DNA of 64,000 nucleotides from Dipodascopsis uninucleata var. uninucleata (Eukaryota > Ascomycota > Lipomycetes > Lipomycetales > Lipomycetaceae), in contig JAJLTO010000008.1 in NCBI GenBank assembly GCA_030568195.1, forward strand, positions 620,001 to 684,000. Reading direction: 5' to 3'. Shown piece after piece: positions 34,026-44,178 of the stretch; the first letter of the stretch is position 1, and every line of letters starts with the position of its first letter. Both the position numbers and the translations under genes were made by a program. The notes beneath the pieces were generated by a model. It was not told the origin of the DNA, made no database searches, and worked only from the letters and a program-made list of their open reading frames with translations.

Positions 34026-35015
34026 ATGACCGGACGAACTTTCAAGCAAGGTGTTTACTGCCCATTGGTTACTCCATTTTTGGATAACGAGTCCAACGAT
34101 ATTGACTTCGATGCTTTCAAGAAGCAGGTTCTTCGCTTGGCAGCTGCCCGTATGGGACTTGTCATCCACGGTACCAATGGTGAAGCTGCTCATCTTAATC
34201 GTGAGGAGCGTGTTGAGTGCATTAGGGTTGCTCGCACTGCCCTTAACGAGAACGGCTTTGAGTCCGTTCCTATTCTTGCTGGTACTGGTACCGCTTCTGC
34301 CAAGGACACTATTGAATTAACCAAGCTTGTCGCAGAGGCTGGTGCTGACGCTGCTATTGTTATCCATCCAGGATACTATGCCTTTGCCATTGGTAAAGAC
34401 TGGGCAGCCATCAAGGCCTATTTCACTAAAGTTATGGACGAATCTCCAATCCCCGTCATGATTTATAACTTCCCAGGTGCTGCCTCTGGTATTGATCTCA
34501 CTTCAGATCAGCTCATTGAGCTCTCTGAGCATCCAAACTGTTTCGGCGCAAAGCTCACCTGTGCTGGTATTGGCAAGGGTCTTCGATTGGCCTCCTATAC
34601 GCAGAGCAAGGAGTATGTTTCCCGTCACTCTGGTACTAAGCAAGAATTCCTTGTTCTTCCGGGTTTCGCAGATTATCTTTTCCCTGCTGTCTTAGCTAAG
34701 CAATACGGCTGCATTACTGGCACTGGCAATGTCTTTCCTAAGCTGATTGTCAAGCTGTATGATGCTATCGTTGATTATCTTGCTGTTCCTACTGCTGAGA
34801 AGCTTGCTGTTGTTCAAGATCTTCAGCAAACTGTTTCATTTGCAGACTGGGCCATTGTTAAGGCTGGCATTCCAGGTACTAAGTATGCCATGGACAAAAT
34901 TGCTCCTGGCCTTGGAGGTGTTTGCCGTTCCCCACTTCCACCTATTTCTCCTGCTGTAAAGGCACTTGTTGATGATGATTTAGCCAAGGCATTTGACATT
35001 GAAGCTTCTTTGTAA
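34026..35015 (+). CDS. Aldolase 1, DHDPS/NAL family (2-keto-3-deoxy-sugar-acid type)
   Basis: Class I (Schiff-base) lyase of the DHDPS/N-acetylneuraminate lyase fold, 329 residues, one exon. The substrate-carboxylate loop is GTNGEAAHLNREER, the catalytic Tyr147 lies in MIYNFPG, and the Schiff-base Lys176 in GAKLTCAG. In fungi, family members split 2-keto-3-deoxy-sugar acids to pyruvate plus an aldehyde, as GaaC does for galacturonate catabolism; true lysine biosynthesis through DHDPS does not occur in fungi, so a catabolic role is expected. Relative to aldolase 2, it has an insert after the lysine motif (SYTQSKEYVSRHSGTKQE). It is separated from the dehydratase cluster by about 19 kb. The substrate is unknown. 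Confidence 0.85.
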   Translation: MTGRTFKQGVYCPLVTPFLDNESNDIDFDAFKKQVLRLAAARMGLVIHGTNGEAAHLNREERVECIRVARTALNENGFESVPILAGTGTASAKDTIELTKLVAEAGADAAIVIHPGYYAFAIGKDWAAIKAYFTKVMDESPIPVMIYNFPGAASGIDLTSDQLIELSEHPNCFGAKLTCAGIGKGLRLASYTQSKEYVSRHSGTKQEFLVLPGFADYLFPAVLAKQYGCITGTGNVFPKLIVKLYDAIVDYLAVPTAEKLAVVQDLQQTVSFADWAIVKAGIPGTKYAMDKIAPGLGGVCRSPLPPISPAVKALVDDDLAKAFDIEASL

Positions 35016-35275
35016 CTTATATAGGATTTCTTTTTTGTATTTGTCTTTTATAAACTTATGATATATATGTACATATGTATCATACGCATTGTGCCGCTAC
35101 TAGTTCAGCTATTATAATGAAGTTAATGGTATTTATATAAATTATAATTTCGATAAAAAATCGTAGTTCTCTGAATGACCATTACTAAGAAAAATATGTA
35201 GTTGACATTATTAATAATTGATTTGACTTGATTGACATTATACAAAAAAGAAGACCATATTTTGCCTTACAAACA

Positions 35276-38200
35276 TTATTTAATATCGTACACAGCTGGA
35301 TCATTGACACCACCCATTTCTTCATTGTTATAAAAATACGACAACCAAATCTCGGAATCAATGTCGAAAGATAGTAGCGATGTGAGATCTGCTCCGCCCT
35401 CAGAGGTCTCGGATCCTGACGCAAAATCAAACGAGAACAAATCATTCCCTATCTGTTGATTGCTGTTGGATGCATTTCCGCCGTTCGAACCAAGAACTTC
35501 ACCATGTCCTGAGACATTGTCACTACCAAGTCCGTTCATTCCGGAAGCATTACTACTTGACATATGAGCTGTCGCCATAGTCGGAGGTCCATTTGTAGCT
35601 TGGCTCATATGCAAACCGCTAGTGGATTCCCGAACAGCAGAGACATGGTGTGCCGGTCCACCTCGCGAATCGGAATAATAAGATTCTTCAGTGCTACCAT
35701 CCCATTTTCCTGGAGTAGAATATCCAGCAGTTAGTCCACTAGGGACCGGAGTAGAGGCAATTGACATTCCTTCAGCTGTCCACAATGTTTTAACCAATGT
35801 CCGGAGCTGTCCAGTTCGTCGAACCAGAGGATGCTGCTTGTCTACCGCTGAACCCAAATCACTGAACGCATTGATTACTCTTCTGACAAGTTCAAGAATC
35901 TTTTGCTGCTCGTGAGCGAGTATAGCCCCAGTAAATACAACCTTGATTAAAAATACAACAGCATATGAAATATAACCATAATATCGAGACGGTAGATATG
36001 CAAGAGCGCCACCTGCATGTAAGTGGTCCACGCATATTTCAAGTAGCTCCACAGCTGAATTCTGACTTTCGATAATAAACTTCGCATCTGGGGATCCTGC
36101 CAAACCCCTAGGAAATATTATATTAGCCAGAGATGGGCGGTCTTCCGCAGGCACGTTCTGTGCTTCCCTATATCTTGCAGTTCGCCTTCTTAGGTGGGAC
36201 TGAAAGGCAAAGCCATAAGCATACAAACGAGCGTAATGATAAGTTATCCAAATAACTTCATTCATAGGGAATGTTTCCCAAGATTTAGATTGCCACGCAA
36301 TTCTAAATGCAGTAAATGATCTAGTTAACTCATCGAGAATGCGATAATATTCTCCAACGTTCACTAGAGTAATTGTCCGATCTCTGCTAGGATATAAAGT
36401 ATCGTGTATGTTTGTCAATATTTGCGTAAGCTCTATCTGAGCTTGGATATGTGAAGAGTAATCTTCAGAATTACCACTGGAGCGCGCCATAGTTGGGAAA
36501 TTCACTGAAGAATCAAGTACAATAGATGTAGTTACATCAGGATTTTGGAAACAAAGTCCAGGACCTCTACTCCAAAATCCTTTCCCAAGCCGAATCGATG
36601 CTTGCCGATCATGCATGTAGCAATAAGTCCAGGCAAGACGCTCACGATGCGTTTGATCATTCATTGACTCATTAATATCTATTAAAGTCTTCTGATCCAA
36701 ACCAAGATAGTAACTAATACGTATTGCCAATCCTATCAAATTCCACATAATTCGTTCTTCATGGTTATGAAGTTTACTGTGCTCCACAGTTGGCAGATGA
36801 GGAATGTTTTCAGACAGTAGAAGTAACGCTTCGACAGCACCGACAGTAGGTTCAGTTCCAAAAGTGAGGTCGCTAATCAAAGACTGCATGTATTTCCAGC
36901 AAATGTCATGGATCGCTCGGTTCTCGAATCTGCTGGCAACTACAATCATGGCAGTTAACAAGAATGGCTCTGACTGAGCAAATTCTCCTAATAGTTCATC
37001 AGAAACTGGTATTTTAGACGCAGGTACTAGAGGGAGATAGTGATGATGTCTAGAAAAGAAAATTGATACACATGTTCTCAATTGTGCTGGATTTATATAA
37101 CCGGCTCGAACAAGGTAAAAATCCTGGATCTTCTCTTGGTACCGTAAGTATATAATCGAGTTGCGATTCTTTTTGGAACCTCGTTCATTGCTATCATCAT
37201 CTTGATCATGTTCACGCTTCTCTTTTTGTCGCGACATCGTATGCTGTTCATCTAAACCAATAGCAGCACTTTTTGTAGCGCCTGCAGTCGGAGTGACAGT
37301 AGAGCAACTGCTATTCCCGCCGGTACCAGTGCTGCTGTTTTTGCCATCCTTGTTAGAATCCTTTGGATATCCGGATGATATATTAGACTGCGTTCCAGAG
37401 CCTGAACCTAGAGGAGATGCTGAGCTTGGAACAGAACTTGATCCTGTAGAGCCTTGACTTGTGCCAGTAGAGGCATGCTGGACTGAGTGGAGGCTACCGG
37501 ATGTTCCCTGATGTGGTGTAGACCTATCAACATCTGAACTGGCACGATCACCACGACCAGGAAGAACAGAGACGTCAGACGAGCAGGAAGAAACCCGGCC
37601 GCCGCCGCTGTCAGGTTCCTCTTCATCACCGGAAAAGGAAGACGCACGAGCAAGTATATTAATAGCATCGGCAGGATTCCGCAAAAAAGAAAATGCCAAC
37701 GTTTCTGTATCAACTCTTGGATTCTCATCTTTGGGCTCCTTCATCTCTGACTTTGGTGGTCTCGACGGTACATTGGTGGGTTTGGTAGCTGTATTCTGCC
37801 GTACGGTTTGCAATACCTTGTTAGCCATAGTTACTTCAGCAGATGCTTGCTGTAGAGCCATAGCAGCTTGCTCTTTAAGCGCGCGACCTTTCTCAATATT
37901 GCGTCTTCCTCCACGTCTACTGGGCAGGAACTGGCAGTCGCGCCCCTCGCGCTGGCATCGCAGACAGGGCGGCTTCATATGCATCCCCTCTGGAAAAATA
38001 CATTTTGCCTTCCGCACTCTGCAGTTAATGCAGGCTTTGTAAGCACGCCGTGGTTTTCCGTCGTGACTTTTACTCGATATAAGGGGAGCGTCCTTAACAT
38101 CTGAGGAATCTGAAGATTGCGGCTGTAAAATATGTTGCAGACCATAGTTGCCGACCGTGGTAACGCGAATGGTACGAAGATTAGTCTCATTTGGACCAAC

Positions 38201-38392
38201 TGGGGATGTCGAGCGGCCGTAATGAGATATATCATTAATATGGGAGGAAGTCTCGATACCCTTGATTACCGAAGACTGAGCGTGCTGTTGCGAAAGAGAG
38301 TGGAGACGGTCACTAAGCATACTAGGACTCTGGGGGCTGACAGGAAGTTGACTCTGTGAGTGCTGCTGAGACTGGTGTGGTGGCTGCTGCAT
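35276..38392 (-). CDS. Zn2Cys6 transcription factor (ARCA/Aro80-like), regulator A
   Basis: Binuclear zinc-cluster regulator, 1038 residues, one exon. A Gln/Ser-rich start is followed by the cluster at residues 121-153, CINCRVRKAKC...PPCLRCQREGRDC, spaced C-X2-C-X6-C-X11-C-X2-C-X6-C, and then SRRGGRR. The long third spacer and QRE(G) signature are typical of ARCA/Aro80-like fungal factors. A Ser/Gly/Thr-rich linker precedes the middle homology region (GYINPAQLRTCVSIFFSRHH, EPFLLTAMIVVASRFE, VGAVEALLLLSENIP), and the tail is Asn/Ser/Gly-rich with an acidic end. It is a close paralogue of the regulator at 62.7 kb. It converges on aldolase 1 with 260 bp between stop codons, suggesting that aldolase 1 may be a target (inference). 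Confidence 0.92.
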   Translation of the reverse strand: MQQPPHQSQQHSQSQLPVSPQSPSMLSDRLHSLSQQHAQSSVIKGIETSSHINDISHYGRSTSPVGPNETNLRTIRVTTVGNYGLQHILQPQSSDSSDVKDAPLISSKSHDGKPRRAYKACINCRVRKAKCIFPEGMHMKPPCLRCQREGRDCQFLPSRRGGRRNIEKGRALKEQAAMALQQASAEVTMANKVLQTVRQNTATKPTNVPSRPPKSEMKEPKDENPRVDTETLAFSFLRNPADAINILARASSFSGDEEEPDSGGGRVSSCSSDVSVLPGRGDRASSDVDRSTPHQGTSGSLHSVQHASTGTSQGSTGSSSVPSSASPLGSGSGTQSNISSGYPKDSNKDGKNSSTGTGGNSSCSTVTPTAGATKSAAIGLDEQHTMSRQKEKREHDQDDDSNERGSKKNRNSIIYLRYQEKIQDFYLVRAGYINPAQLRTCVSIFFSRHHHYLPLVPASKIPVSDELLGEFAQSEPFLLTAMIVVASRFENRAIHDICWKYMQSLISDLTFGTEPTVGAVEALLLLSENIPHLPTVEHSKLHNHEERIMWNLIGLAIRISYYLGLDQKTLIDINESMNDQTHRERLAWTYCYMHDRQASIRLGKGFWSRGPGLCFQNPDVTTSIVLDSSVNFPTMARSSGNSEDYSSHIQAQIELTQILTNIHDTLYPSRDRTITLVNVGEYYRILDELTRSFTAFRIAWQSKSWETFPMNEVIWITYHYARLYAYGFAFQSHLRRRTARYREAQNVPAEDRPSLANIIFPRGLAGSPDAKFIIESQNSAVELLEICVDHLHAGGALAYLPSRYYGYISYAVVFLIKVVFTGAILAHEQQKILELVRRVINAFSDLGSAVDKQHPLVRRTGQLRTLVKTLWTAEGMSIASTPVPSGLTAGYSTPGKWDGSTEESYYSDSRGGPAHHVSAVRESTSGLHMSQATNGPPTMATAHMSSSNASGMNGLGSDNVSGHGEVLGSNGGNASNSNQQIGNDLFSFDFASGSETSEGGADLTSLLSFDIDSEIWLSYFYNNEEMGGVNDPAVYDIK

Positions 38393-40931
38393 GGTTTAAG
38401 AAAACAGGACGATCATGAGCTTGTGAACGGTTATCTTATCCACTAGACAGTGAAATAAAGCAAATACTTCGTAATTCAGCAATTAAATAAGGCAAGTATC
38501 AGATATTCACTTAAATTACAAGACTAGTGCCGAAATCGTAGTCTGATCTGTATTTTGAGCTACCCAGTAAATGAAACTGCTAGGCATAGTATACAAGTGG
38601 AGACCAGCACTTTTATTCCGTCTGGAGCGCAGACTTGAGCCCGAAAACTGCGTCGGCACAGACAATAACAGAACTGAATGGATTAATACTGGGGTATGAA
38701 CGTACGACGACCGATCGAGATGTACTGGCACAGGATTGGAACAATCGTTTGATTTCAGAGGTTGGACAACCAGAGGGATGTCTGCAGAACGAATCCCGAC
38801 AGGGCGACGCTCTCGAGTGACAATAGGGAGCAATCCTAGGACGCGGTGGAGCCAGCTGTTAGTCTTGTGAAGAATAAGCTGCTACTCGGTAGTGCTAATC
38901 TTAGGGCAGTGGGGGGACAGCAAACATTCGCGGAGATAATGGAGAGTTCTACTGAACAGCGCAATTCGCCAGTCTTCACCAAAATGCAGAAACAGACCGC
39001 AAGTTAGCAAATCAAAGGAGAAGAGCGAAAGCAATAAAGCCAATTATCGACGAGCCTAACAGATTCGGGACCAAAAAGCGTAAAGGTGACAAGGAACCAT
39101 AGAAAGCGGTGTGAAAAGCAGTGAAGATTAGGAAAAAAATTGGACTGGGCAGGGTTTGTAATCGAAGTTGGAGTTTTGTGAAGTAGCAGTCAGATGCTGC
39201 GTTTGTCTACGGGTCGCCACTTGGCAGAGTATTTTTGATTCGACAGCACATGGTCCCAAAGTTCGACAAAAATACTTTCATATCTACGTCTACTTTCGCT
39301 GGTTTCTTGCTATTCTACCGCAGCGTTCCACCGAAGAGAGCGCTATGTATTGGACTGCGGAAAGTCGTAGTAGTTACGGTCGGACGGGAAAATTTAGGTA
39401 CAGGCTCTTGTCGGCGGAGTTACGGTGGCGACGCCATAGCAGATAAATCAGTGATCTATTATTATATTTTAGTGACGTTGCAATAGCAGCGATAGCGTCG
39501 CTTAGCTGGTATTGACTGATGGAAGGATGGAGCCGAGCAGCTAGCGAGAAAATTACAGGCAGGAGATAAGGTAAGAGCGCGAGATCACTGTCGGGCGATT
39601 GACGATATTCGTCCGTTAGTGGGATGAAATTAGATCAGTAGCTCGCTATTTTTCAGTCTTAACGTTGTGCGCACGCCACGTTTGGTGTACACGATATATA
39701 TATTCTAGGGGCAGGAACTAGCGGTCGCATGATTTAACAGCAGCATGCCTTCGCATAATACACAGAAATAGAGAACAGCTGCACGCTTTACATAGAACAC
39801 GCACTAAGATATAATACACGTCTCTTTCATGGATATTTTGTGACAGTAGCTGGGAGCCGGACTATAAGGAAATCGTTCTTTGGTGGCTCGGGAAAAGCAG
39901 GCAGACCTCACAAATGTGGAGAAGTATTAGGAAATGCGGGGAAACCACCAGTAGACTAGTAAATACTGCAGCCGCATATTAAAGTTCGTATTGCTTACAA
40001 ATGTAGACTAGCGTATAATGCGCCCACGCAATATTTAGCCATGCTGTCACTGCGGGGTGCCGGTGCATTTTACAGCCATATAGAGAGCTCAGAAATGCTG
40101 ACAGACACTGCTAGCAGCAAACATGTTCTAAGGTGCGCAGAAGGCTGGTCTCCAGAAGATGAGATTGGCGCGCCGTTCCATAGAAGATGCTGCGGCTGTA
40201 GTCGAGTAATCTACGTGCTGGAATATATGGGCACGGTAAAAGTGGCGTATAGTGTTCTAGTATTACTCGCTGTGCTGTCAGTGAGGGATGGCTTTGGTAA
40301 TAAACCCTTGAATGCACGTGCAAGTCATAGCCGCGCAGGTAACTCTTCACGAACGTACATTCAAATATATATTATCGGGCAAAGCCTTTGTGCACACAGA
40401 GAATAGATCTGAAGAAACAGACGTAAGCGGCAAGCATATATCCAGACATAGAATGTATTCAAGAAATATATAGGAAATAAGGGCATGACGAAAGCTGGCC
40501 GGTTGTATGTATCCCACTAAATAACTGAGCCGCACTAAACCACCTATAGTGGGCATTTTGGTTACAGAGATTCCCGCGCGCAAGTTCCGCGAAAGTATCG
40601 CTTCATCTCACATACGCATATTTGAGATGGCAGCGCGAGCGTTAAATGGCCTGTCCAATGTCTTGAAGGAGTCGCCTTAGCGCTCCGAAGGATATAGCGG
40701 ATGAGCTAGAGTGATTATTGCCATTGCCTCAGCTCCTCGTATGCTGCGCTGGTAATGCGGCGGCATTTGCAGAGACATGCAATGACATTTCTTGCGACCT
40801 GATTCTTCCCTCATAGCAGCTCTATCGAGCATGCGGATTGTTCTACCCAGGTCCTGCCTACTCTCTGTCGATCCGCTTACTCGATTGGAATATAAGCAGC
40901 TGATACCAACGCAGCGCTATCCAGGACCGTT

Positions 40932-40972
40932 AAAATTGATTTAATGCTCCCTTCGATCGATCGATCAATTTT
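40932..40972. repeat. Inverted repeat with CGAT run
   Basis: AAAATTGAT and its exact reverse complement ATCAATTTT are separated by 23 bases; the spacer ends in a short tandem run of CGAT. It could form a weak hairpin. No function is evident. Confidence 0.6.
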
Positions 40973-41980
40973 GTTTTCCCTGTATGTACAGTAAAACTTT
41001 CCATCTTCTGTCATCTCTCAAGTATTTTGGCCACAATTTATATAAAATCGTCCTAGTACTACATTCGCTAGTTACAGCTCCATTAGCTCGTCTTACAGAG
41101 CACCCAGACACGCTTCCAATGTTAGAGCTTGTGGGTCATCTGTCAAACGCTATATTAAATTTATCTTGATGCTTCCAAAAGTATTGTCTATCAAAATTTC
41201 ACGCGTGTGGTGGACGGTGTCATTGTTGCGTCTCTGCTGAGCCCAGAATCTGAGCCAGCACAGTACTTGTATGTCAATAAGAGCATGTATATATATATTT
41301 ACGACGGCATACCAATTGTCTGAAGAGCGTTTGCAGTTATGACAGGAAGTAGATTCCGCCTTGCTAATTCAGCATTATCCATCTAATTGCGTCATGAGCG
41401 CAATTTAGCGTATTGCGACGACTACAGCAAACTCTCGCAGTAATCCGAAGTATTGCCGGCGGATTTGTTCCATATTCCGTTAACTTAACATCGGGATAAA
41501 AGTGATAGAAGCCAGGTATCACGATTTCCAATAGTTTCTTTATCGTCGTAGTATTATTAGTGGTCACTAGAAGTGTATGATTACTGCTAGCTGCTCGCTA
41601 CCTAGTTGATACAATACAGCATACGCCTCCGATTACGGGCCATGGGCGAATGCCATATACTAACATACAAAAATGCACTTTATTAGGCGTGATCTCAGCA
41701 GCTAATCTGCAATCCAAGCTGATTTGGATACGAAAAGTACGTTTTAGAAGATGTGGACAGGCTGTGAGGAACGTTGTATATTATAGGCGGTCCGAAGGTT
41801 CGGGAAATAAAAAGGACCTCTTGTTACTCCGGAGATTATATTGTCATACACTTGGATGTATCCATCATCTTGATTTCCTGTCACTGAACACCGAACGCCG
41901 GCGGTCTGGGCTGAACTCCGCTCTCTGTTCCCGCCCTGAGGCTTCTGTACTCTTACAACGACAAGATGCCAAATCACAAT

Positions 41981-41992
41981 TATCACGTGATA
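41981..41992. promoter_or_regulatory. TATCACGTGATA palindrome upstream of regulator B
   Basis: Perfect 12-bp palindrome containing TCACGTGA, about 120 bp upstream of the regulator B start codon, a typical distance for a yeast upstream activating site. Function inferred. Confidence 0.45.
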
Positions 41993-42113
41993 CAACATAC
42001 AATCTGCTCTGATCTGCCTGATGATTGCATATGCGTTTTTCAGTACCGTATGGATAATTCGCGGAGTCTCGTGAGTGCAAGGGTATTTTTGAGTTGGACA
42101 AGCTCAATTTCAT

Positions 42114-43448
42114 ATGAGGAACACGAGGTATGCTACTTCTCGGCAAAAAGCTTGCCAACAGTGCTCGAATGCTAAGGCGAGATGCGATCGTAAGGCCGGG
42201 CGCTGTACGAGGTGTACGCAGAGAGGTCTCTCATGCGTGTATCCTCAAGCAGTGCGAAGAGACTTAACCCCAAAGATCAGTGTTAACGATGAGGAGAGGT
42301 TTTATAATTCTTTGCCTGCAGCTGATGCTCTGTTCCCATGCCCTGAAAGTGAGCCATCGACAATAGACAGCTTGGAAGGTCCGAATTCTACGTTGACAGA
42401 GTCTATGATAAATACCGAGACCGTTAGCACCTCAAGAGACGATGCCATTAGTACCTCCACTGTGGCTGTCGAGAGAGTTCTGTTTTCAAGAAGTCCCGTA
42501 CCTAATTCCACTAAACGAATGCCTGATAAGCCAGATGCTCTTGACTTCTCAGACTTAAAGCTCATTTGTCCCATTAAAGCTGATGATATTACTAACCGCT
42601 GGCTGAATCCTTACATTCCGGTTCCTGGTCAGACAGTCAAAGAATATCCTGCCTCTATCACTTCCTTTATAGACCGTATCTTGAAGTCATACGCAGCCAT
42701 GTCGTCCCGTGGTCAGAGTATTCCGCCGTTTGTTCATCACACACAGCTGATCGCACAACCAGTCGGATCACCACTTGCTACGTGCTTAAGCCTGGTTCGG
42801 ATATGCGAACAGCCGTTACAAGGATCTGAAGATTCGTTAGCTACTATCCTTCAGCGGGAAATGGATAATATAATTGAACTACATCGAGATTTTGATGGCA
42901 TGACCCTGCTTTCTGCATTTCAAGCTTATCTTATATACTCGATGGTTCTTTTTTTCCGCCTCAACCAAGGCTGCAACCGCTTTCTCCGGCAAGCGATGAT
43001 TCACCTTCAGCAACTTGCCTGCTCGTCTTCAAAGCAAGGGTTAGTGTGTACGGCAGATCAAAAGCGTACTCGTCCGAGATGGGAAGAGTGGATTGTAACC
43101 GAGGCGAAGCGACGAACGCTTTTCGTAATGTACCTTTTCGATAGCGCACTTTCTACTCACGAAAACGTTCCCACCTTTCTGGGCACTGAACTACGAGGGC
43201 TTCCTGCACCAGGAAGCAAGTCTTTGTGGCAAGCACAATCTCGATCCAATTGGGAAAGGGCTTACAATATTTACCTGGTGGAGTGGATGGAGTGGAGCCT
43301 TACTATCGACGAGCTTTGGCCAATTCCTAAGGATTTGGACGTGTCTGAGATTGCCAAAAGACGAAGAAGAGTAGATCAGTGGTTGGAAAGTGTCGATGAA
43401 TTTGGAACAATGCTGTATGCAATAGTGTGCTGTACACATGGTGGTTAA
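42114..43448 (+). CDS. Zn2Cys6 transcription factor, regulator B
   Basis: Zinc-cluster regulator, 444 residues, one exon, so short for the class. The cluster lies at the extreme N-terminus, CQQCSNAKARCDRKAGRCTRCTQRGLSC, with C-X2-C-X6-C-X6-C-X2-C-X6-C spacing. The first ATG gives a 13-residue lead before the first Cys, which is normal. The C-terminal half has a reduced fungal regulator domain with MTLLSAFQAYLIYSMVLFF, EEWIVTEAKRRTLFVMYLFD and FLGTELRGLPAPGSKSLWQA. It converges on the isochorismatase-like gene with 100 bp between stops, and the next gene is a DHA1 transporter. A regulator, hydrolase and efflux pump side by side is a common fungal micro-cluster layout (general knowledge). It is unrelated in detail to regulators A and C. 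Confidence 0.88.
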   Translation: MRNTRYATSRQKACQQCSNAKARCDRKAGRCTRCTQRGLSCVYPQAVRRDLTPKISVNDEERFYNSLPAADALFPCPESEPSTIDSLEGPNSTLTESMINTETVSTSRDDAISTSTVAVERVLFSRSPVPNSTKRMPDKPDALDFSDLKLICPIKADDITNRWLNPYIPVPGQTVKEYPASITSFIDRILKSYAAMSSRGQSIPPFVHHTQLIAQPVGSPLATCLSLVRICEQPLQGSEDSLATILQREMDNIIELHRDFDGMTLLSAFQAYLIYSMVLFFRLNQGCNRFLRQAMIHLQQLACSSSKQGLVCTADQKRTRPRWEEWIVTEAKRRTLFVMYLFDSALSTHENVPTFLGTELRGLPAPGSKSLWQAQSRSNWERAYNIYLVEWMEWSLTIDELWPIPKDLDVSEIAKRRRRVDQWLESVDEFGTMLYAIVCCTHGG

Positions 43449-43548
43449 GTTCAATTGGCTAATACTGCTAATAGCAAAATTAAGATCTAGTTGGAATGAA
43501 ATATCCATCTTCAAAAAATTCCTATGTTCATAGGGTTCAATTCTATCT

Positions 43549-44178
43549 TTAATCCAGTGCCTGAAGGGCCTCACTGAGCGAAATCGCCCTTAAATTCATC
43601 TTGGGAAGCAGAGTATCTAGCAGCACTTCTGATAAAGCTGTATTCTGATCCACCGGCAGTTCCAACACGTTATTTGTAATGACATGAATGTTGTAATCTA
43701 AGTCAAATAACCGATAAATGGTGCTCATAACAACGCCTGACAGACTCAAGCCGGAAATGACAACGGTATCTACTCCCCGAGTTTTCAAAATTTGCTCCAG
43801 ACTATTACCGGTAGTAGCAGACCACCTTGTCTCGTGAACTACCATATCTCTTTCATCGACTGTGAAGCGGCAGTCGACTTGAATCTCAGGCGAATCATCT
43901 TCAAAAGCTCCGAATGGTGCGAGAAGTCTTGAAAACGGCTTATTACTTTCTAGCTCGGTCTGTACGCGACTGAAGGCGAGAGTTGTGAAGATAGTCAGAG
44001 GACGAGAGGACATCTGGTGTATTGCGTCGTTACACCGACAGCAATTTGCAATTAATACCTGTTCTTCTACTGTTTCTTTGATAGAATTTATAAGAATAGG
44101 CATCTAATCGAGATTGAGAACTGCATAGCTTTGACCGAAGCTCGGAGAGTTAACGATTGATTGTACTGTGGGAGCCAT
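43549..44178 (-). pseudogene. Isochorismatase-like protein, in-frame stop in conserved N-terminus
   Basis: The main frame, 44103-43549, encodes 184 residues: RPLTIFTTLAFSRV, VHETRWSATTGNSLEQIL, VDTVVISGLSLSGVVMSTIY and LFDLDYNIHVITNNVLELP, all typical of fungal isochorismatase-like proteins. Upstream in the same frame an ATG at 44178 reads 24 codons ending SYAVLNLD, the first strand of the fold with its catalytic Asp. It is interrupted by TAG at 44106-44104, where I recall Trp in relatives (TGG to TAG would be one change). So this is either a recent pseudogene, a gene restarting at 44103 without its first strand, or a readthrough case. The position of the family catalytic Cys is occupied by SLSG, so even an intact copy may be non-catalytic. 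Splicing out of the stop looks unlikely, since the only donor would be GTACAA. Confidence 0.7.

Larger units (their letters stand above)
38393..42113. other. Long intergenic stretch without a recognised gene
   Basis: About 3.7 kb between the divergent regulators A and B. Frames up to about 120 codons occur on both strands, none with domain features. It contains a 9-bp inverted repeat around 40932-40972 with a CGAT run in its loop, and a TATCACGTGATA palindrome close to regulator B. No RNA gene was seen. Confidence 0.5.

Noticed and set aside
40041-40406. 121-codon plus-strand frame
   Set aside because: No recognisable domain; several overlapping frames of similar length occur nearby on both strands, as expected by chance.
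44104-44166. Intron that would remove the TAG from the isochorismatase-like gene
   Set aside because: The only frame-keeping donor is GTACAA, unlike the GTAAGT/GTATGT donors here, and the removed segment encodes the conserved YAVLNLD strand.
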